NCBI GenBank assembly: GCA_937893815.1
Contig: CALCSH010000515.1
Coordinates: 1-8,422 of the forward strand
From: an uncultured Anaerolineae bacterium
Lineage (GTDB): Bacteria; Chloroflexota; Anaerolineae; Anaerolineales; UBA11858
DNA length: 8,422 bases
Reading direction: 5' to 3'
Both the position numbers and the translations under genes were made by a program. The notes beneath the pieces are model-generated. The model did no database searches. It had not been told where the DNA came from and saw only the letters and a program-made list of their open reading frames with translations. Of this stretch, positions 5,198 through 8,422 are shown piece by piece. The first letter of the stretch is position 1. Each line of letters begins with the position of its first letter.

Positions 5198-7006
5198 ATG
5201 TGCGGAATATTCGGCATTGTCACCAAAAAAGAACAAAAACTTGGCCCTACATTGATCGAAGTCGGGCATCGGCTTTCGTACCGTGGCTACGACACGGTGG
5301 GCGCGGCGACGATCCCCCAGAGCGGCAAAGTCGATCTGCGCAAGGATGTTGGCAAGGTGCAAGAAGTGGCCGACCGTCTCAATTTTCAGGAGATGGTCGG
5401 GCAGCGCGCCATCCTGCAATTGCGCTGGGCAACTTTTGGCGCGCCCTCCTACACCAACGCCCAGCCCCATCTCGATTCGGATGGTGACATGGTCGGGGCG
5501 CACAATGGCAATGTGGTCAACAACGTGGAACTACGCCAGCAATTCATTGCCGAGGGGATGACGGTGCGCTCGGAGAACGACGGCGAAAGCTGCGTGCATG
5601 CCGTGGAGCGTTACGTGGGTCAGGGCGACGACATCATCAGCGCCATCCGCAAAGCCTATCACGACCTGGAAGGTGATTATGCCTTCGTCATCGGGCGGCT
5701 GGGCGAAGACCGGCTCTATGCCATCAAAAAAGGCTCCGGGTTGGTGGCCGGAATCACGGATGATCTCACCTGCATCGCCTCAGACCTGCCTTCGATTCTG
5801 CCGATCACGCGTCAGATCGTGCGTCTGCAAGATGGAGAAATCATTACCTTTTGGGCTGGCGGCTATGAAATCCACAATGTGGAAGATGGCAGTCGTATTG
5901 AGCGCGCCGCGGAAATGGTTGAAAACAGTATGGAAGTCGTCCAGAAGGGCGGCTACGACCATTTTATGCTCAAGGAAATCCACGAGCAGGCGCAAGTGGC
6001 AGGTGAACTCTTTCATCTGCTGGAAAACTCCGCCGACATCGAACCGATGATTTCCAGACTCAGAGCGGCGCGCCACATTTATATTATCGCCTGTGGCACC
6101 AGTTACCACGCCGGGCTGCTGGGTTCGGTTTATTTTGCCAATCTCGCCGGGCGCGTCACCATCCCCGTGCTGGCGCCGCAATTCATTGCTCACTACGTGC
6201 CCACGGTCAGCCCCGAGGACGTGGGTATTTTTGTCAGCCAGAGCGGCGAGACCAAAGACGTGCTCAACGCCATTCAGGTCGCCGAAGGGCGCGGCATGGG
6301 CGTGCTGGGGCTGGTCAATGTGGTCGGCTCCTCGCTGATGCGCGCGAGCGAATACTACATCCCGCTGGCCTGCGGCTACGAGATCAGCGTCCCGGCCACG
6401 AAGACCTTTACCAATCAGGTGGTGGGATTTTTGTACCTGGCCTTGCGGATGGGTGGACACGATACCGCTGCGCTGGCGAATCTACCTCGCTGGATTGACG
6501 AGACGATTGAAGCGGTGGAGCGTCAGATTCCCGATGTGGAGGGCAAGATTTCCCCGTGGGATGATCTCTACTGCCTGGGGTATGGCCTGACCTATCCGAT
6601 CGCCCTGGAAGGTGCCCTGAAACTCAAAGAGATTACCTACGCCCATTGCGAAGGCATGCTCTCGACCGAGTTTAAGCACGGCCCGCTCTCGGCGGTCACG
6701 GACGGTTACCCGGTGATCTTCATAGCTGGCCCCGACGATACATCCCTGATCGTGAGTGGCATCAACGAAGTCACCTGCCGCGGCGGACGGGCTATCGCCA
6801 TCGGCGAAGAAGACCCGCGCCTGCGCGCCAACGCCAATGATCTGATCGTGATTCCCCGCATCAATGCCCCCGACTGGCTGCGCCCGCATGTTGATGCGCT
6901 CTTGAGCGTGCTGCCGCTGCAATTACTCTCGTATCGCATCAGCCTGGCGCGCGGCTTTGACCCCGATTTTCCGCGCAATTTGAGTAAAACGCTGACAGTG
7001 GATTAA
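5198..7006 (+). CDS. glmS: Glutamine--fructose-6-phosphate aminotransferase (isomerizing), divergent glutaminase domain
   Basis: 602 aa; makes glucosamine-6-phosphate from fructose-6-phosphate and glutamine, the first step to UDP-GlcNAc, in the cytosol. The start is certain: AGGAG (5186-5190) is 7 nt upstream and the protein opens MCGIFGIV, whose Cys2 is the N-terminal nucleophile after Met removal. Residues 2-about 230 are the class-II glutaminase with YRGYD (28-32), RWAT (76-79), HNGN (102-105) and Asp128. Two SIS domains follow: CGTSYHAG (299-306), SQSGET (347-352), EGALKLKE with Glu478, EFKHGP with His494, and a C-terminal PRNLSKTLTVD with Lys597, matching E. coli Glu488, His504 and Lys603. 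Length matches the family (609 in E. coli). Three glutaminase histidines of E. coli (71, 77, 86) are Gln74, Phe80 and Gln89 here, and NAQPH...AHNGN reads more like PurF. Ala400 replaces E. coli Ser401. GlmS is the best call; another sugar phosphate substrate is possible. Confidence 0.88.
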   Translation: MCGIFGIVTKKEQKLGPTLIEVGHRLSYRGYDTVGAATIPQSGKVDLRKDVGKVQEVADRLNFQEMVGQRAILQLRWATFGAPSYTNAQPHLDSDGDMVGAHNGNVVNNVELRQQFIAEGMTVRSENDGESCVHAVERYVGQGDDIISAIRKAYHDLEGDYAFVIGRLGEDRLYAIKKGSGLVAGITDDLTCIASDLPSILPITRQIVRLQDGEIITFWAGGYEIHNVEDGSRIERAAEMVENSMEVVQKGGYDHFMLKEIHEQAQVAGELFHLLENSADIEPMISRLRAARHIYIIACGTSYHAGLLGSVYFANLAGRVTIPVLAPQFIAHYVPTVSPEDVGIFVSQSGETKDVLNAIQVAEGRGMGVLGLVNVVGSSLMRASEYYIPLACGYEISVPATKTFTNQVVGFLYLALRMGGHDTAALANLPRWIDETIEAVERQIPDVEGKISPWDDLYCLGYGLTYPIALEGALKLKEITYAHCEGMLSTEFKHGPLSAVTDGYPVIFIAGPDDTSLIVSGINEVTCRGGRAIAIGEEDPRLRANANDLIVIPRINAPDWLRPHVDALLSVLPLQLLSYRISLARGFDPDFPRNLSKTLTVD

Positions 7007-7011
7007 ACAAA

Positions 7012-7046
7012 AAGACCCCGCAGGTTTTAGAAACCTGCGGGGTCTT
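7012..7046. terminator. Bidirectional Rho-independent terminator
   Basis: A perfect 16-bp inverted repeat, AAGACCCCGCAGGTTT (7012-7027) and its exact complement (7031-7046), with a 3-nt loop TAG. It lies 5 nt after the glmS stop and 3 nt after the stop of the convergent GNAT gene. On the minus strand the stem runs into TTTTTGTTT, a good U-tract; on the plus strand the tail is weaker (CTTAGCTTATATTT). It should stop both transcripts and prevent antisense readthrough. Confidence 0.9.
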
Positions 7047-7049
7047 AGC

Positions 7050-8186
7050 TTATATTTCCAGCCGATACACCTGCCAGCGCTTGTAAATTTTGGCTCCCAT
7101 GTGTTCAGCCAGGATGATGGTGGTGGGGTTATCCATGCTGGTGATGGAGAGATCGGTCCACTGATAGCCTTTTTTGATGGCCCGTTTGACGAGTTCATCG
7201 AAGAGCAGAATCCCCACCCCAGTATTCCAGTATTCGGGCAGTACCAGCACCGATTTGACCGCCAGACATTCCGGCTGGCGGCGCATATGCCAGAGTAATT
7301 GCAAATAATTCCACGGGTGGCGCAGCCCGTTGGCGTAGATCAATGCTTCGTTGAGATTGGGGACACCGGGCAAAAACCCAACTGTTTCGCCGCGCACATC
7401 GGCGAAGAGAATCAACTCCGGGTCAGCAATCTGCCTGAAAGGTTCCACCATCGCGGCTACGGATTCGCGCTGCCAGCCAATATGATCGCCGAGATGCGCC
7501 AACGCCAAAGTCAGCAGGCGGTGCAAGTTGTCGATCTCTTCATCCCAGCGCTCGAAATCGGCCTGACGAATGGTGATCCAATCCTTTTTACGAATGCGTT
7601 CCGCAATGCGGTTCATACGCCGGATTTGGGGCGTATCGGTCAAATCCGCAGCCAGGGCTACATTTTGGGCGCGCGCTTCTTTGAAACCATAACGCTGCAT
7701 GAAATCGAGATAGTAGGGCGGGGTGTGGCCGCACATCAACGCCGGAGGGCGCTCACGGCCATCCACCAGCACACCATAACTATCTTCGTAATCCAGATTC
7801 CAGGGGCCATAGAGAGCATTCAGGCCGCGGGCGCGGCCCCAATCGGCCGCGCTCTCAATCAGGGCGCGAAAAACATCGAAATCTTCTACATACTCGAAAA
7901 AGCCAAAAATACATTCTTTCGTGCTGCGGCCCTGATTGGTGGGAGGGTCTTCGGCAGCGCAAATCGTGCCAACGGGTTTTCCCTCCCGCCAGGCGATGAA
8001 AAATTCAGCTCGGCCGCGCTGGAAGAACACGCCTTGTTGTGGATCGATGACTTTGGCGCGCTCTGGCAGCAGAGGCGGCACCCATAGCGGGTCGTTTTTA
8101 TAGATTTTCCAGGGGAAGGTCAGGAAGATACGTTTTTCGCGTTTTGTGCGTACCGGGCGAACTTCGATGTTGGATTTGTTTATCAT
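7050..8186 (-). CDS. GNAT-family acetyltransferase-like protein, two-part
   Basis: 378 aa with an apparent two-lobe layout. The N-terminal half (about 8-180) has GNAT-like pieces: an EFFIAWREGKPVGTI strand pair (61-75), then ALIESAADWGRARGLNALYGP (108-128), with no clear acetyl-CoA loop. The C-terminal half (about 205-378) looks like a complete GNAT fold: FADVRGETVGFLPGVPN (261-277), VLVLPEYWNTGVGILLFDEL (313-332) as motif A with the pyrophosphate-binding loop NTGVG, and a closing NPTTIILAEHMGAKIYKRWQVYRLEI (353-378) typical of the GNAT C-terminus. It would transfer an acyl group from acyl-CoA to an amine, but the substrate is unknown. The ATG at 8186 has AGGA 7 nt upstream. The gene is monocistronic, convergent with glmS, and shares its terminator; I see no confident promoter between the gene and the repeat upstream. 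Family members of this length are usually annotated only as hypothetical or GNAT proteins. Confidence 0.82.
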   Translation of the reverse strand: MINKSNIEVRPVRTKREKRIFLTFPWKIYKNDPLWVPPLLPERAKVIDPQQGVFFQRGRAEFFIAWREGKPVGTICAAEDPPTNQGRSTKECIFGFFEYVEDFDVFRALIESAADWGRARGLNALYGPWNLDYEDSYGVLVDGRERPPALMCGHTPPYYLDFMQRYGFKEARAQNVALAADLTDTPQIRRMNRIAERIRKKDWITIRQADFERWDEEIDNLHRLLTLALAHLGDHIGWQRESVAAMVEPFRQIADPELILFADVRGETVGFLPGVPNLNEALIYANGLRHPWNYLQLLWHMRRQPECLAVKSVLVLPEYWNTGVGILLFDELVKRAIKKGYQWTDLSITSMDNPTTIILAEHMGAKIYKRWQVYRLEI

Positions 8187-8244
8187 CGATTATTCCTGGG
8201 TAGTCTCCCTATAAAACATTGGTGGGCATCCGGTGAGCTAATTC

Positions 8245-8325
8245 TTACCGCAGAGAGCACAGAGACCGCTGAGAAAAAACAGAAAAAGCTTGAAAACTCT
8301 GCTTTCTCCGCGTACTCAGCGGTAA
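8245..8325. repeat. Intergenic palindromic repeat (copy 3)
   Basis: An imperfect dyad opens with TTACCGC (8245-8251) and closes with GCGGTAA (8319-8325). Further in, ACCGCTGAG (8265-8273) is the exact complement of CTCAGCGGT (8315-8323), and GCAGAG (8250-8255) of CTCTGC (8297-8302), so more than one hairpin register is possible. Each arm is built of 8-9 nt units of the CGCAGAGA type. It lies in a gene-free stretch upstream of the GNAT gene and resembles the repeat at 24-105. No transposase or target-site duplication is seen. Confidence 0.6.
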
Positions 8326-8346
8326 AATTTTTGTCAACGTTAAAGA

Positions 8347-8422
8347 TTGAGACTTTTTATTTCTAAGGAAGACTCCACTGAAAAAACTACCGTGCAGGTG
8401 TTCCCGCCGGAATATATGGGGG
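8347..8422 (+). CDS. Possible 5' end of a gene leaving the window (tentative)
   Basis: After a stop at 8341-8343 one plus-strand frame stays open to the window edge and reads RLFISKEDSTEKTTVQVFPP and onward, with TTG (8347) or GTG (8392) as possible starts. TTGTCA (8331-8336) and TTTTAT (8355-8360), 18 bp apart, could be a promoter. The purine run AAGGAAG (8365-8371) fits a CTG at 8378 in another frame better than it fits either start here. Too short to judge; no family recognised. Confidence 0.2.
   Translation, partial: MRLFISKEDSTEKTTVQVFPPEYMG

Noticed and set aside
5780..6460. 226-codon minus-strand open frame inside glmS
   Set aside because: Antisense to the SIS domain region of glmS; His/Gln-rich low-quality translation typical of a shadow frame.
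7299..8087. 262-codon plus-strand open frame opposite the GNAT gene
   Set aside because: It is the antisense shadow of the GNAT coding region; the minus-strand protein has clear family motifs and a good ribosome site, and this one has none.
8245..8325. CRISPR array or IS end
   Set aside because: The units are inverted rather than direct repeats with regular spacers, and no transposase gene or target duplication is present.

Overview
The window looks like a bacterial chromosomal segment. Gene style (GC-rich, ATG/TTG starts, Shine-Dalgarno sites, E. coli-like -35/-10 boxes) and the divergent GlmS suggest a member of the Chloroflexota, perhaps Anaerolineae. That placement is inference from protein flavour only; there is no rRNA or marker gene to confirm it. 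I see no phage, plasmid, CRISPR, IS element or tRNA.

Layout, left to right. (1) 1-179: no gene; a degenerate palindromic repeat (about 24-105). (2) A two-gene plus-strand unit: a membrane-anchored alpha/beta hydrolase (270-1253), then 30 nt later a TTG-started 12-helix MFS exporter (1284-2525). (3) A sigma70-type promoter (TTGACA-18 bp-TATACT) whose -35 box contains the MFS stop codon drives a fused homocysteine S-methyltransferase / methylenetetrahydrofolate reductase (2604-4454), a YitJ-type protein of methionine and one-carbon metabolism. (4) Convergent to it, a 99-residue two-helix membrane protein on the minus strand (4478-4777), with a TTGACA-18 bp-TATAAA promoter so close that the message is probably leaderless. 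(5) A decayed C-terminal piece of an LpqC/PHB-depolymerase-type esterase on the minus strand (4844-about 5094), cut off exactly where a second intergenic repeat begins (5097-5141). (6) A GlmS-type glutamine:fructose-6-phosphate aminotransferase (5198-7006) with an unusual, PurF-flavoured glutaminase half. (7) A perfect 16-bp hairpin terminator (7012-7046) shared with the convergent last gene. (8) A two-part GNAT-family protein on the minus strand (7050-8186). (9) 8187-8422: another palindromic repeat (8245-8325) and possibly the first codons of a plus-strand gene running off the window.

The genes are mostly independent housekeeping or accessory units: methionine/C1 metabolism, amino-sugar (cell envelope) supply, an exporter with a hydrolase, and an acetyltransferase-like protein. 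I find no convincing new multi-gene system. The most notable points are the repeat family at three intergenic sites (one at a gene truncation point), the leaderless small membrane protein, the divergent GlmS glutaminase domain, and the B12-less methionine synthase/MTHFR fusion.
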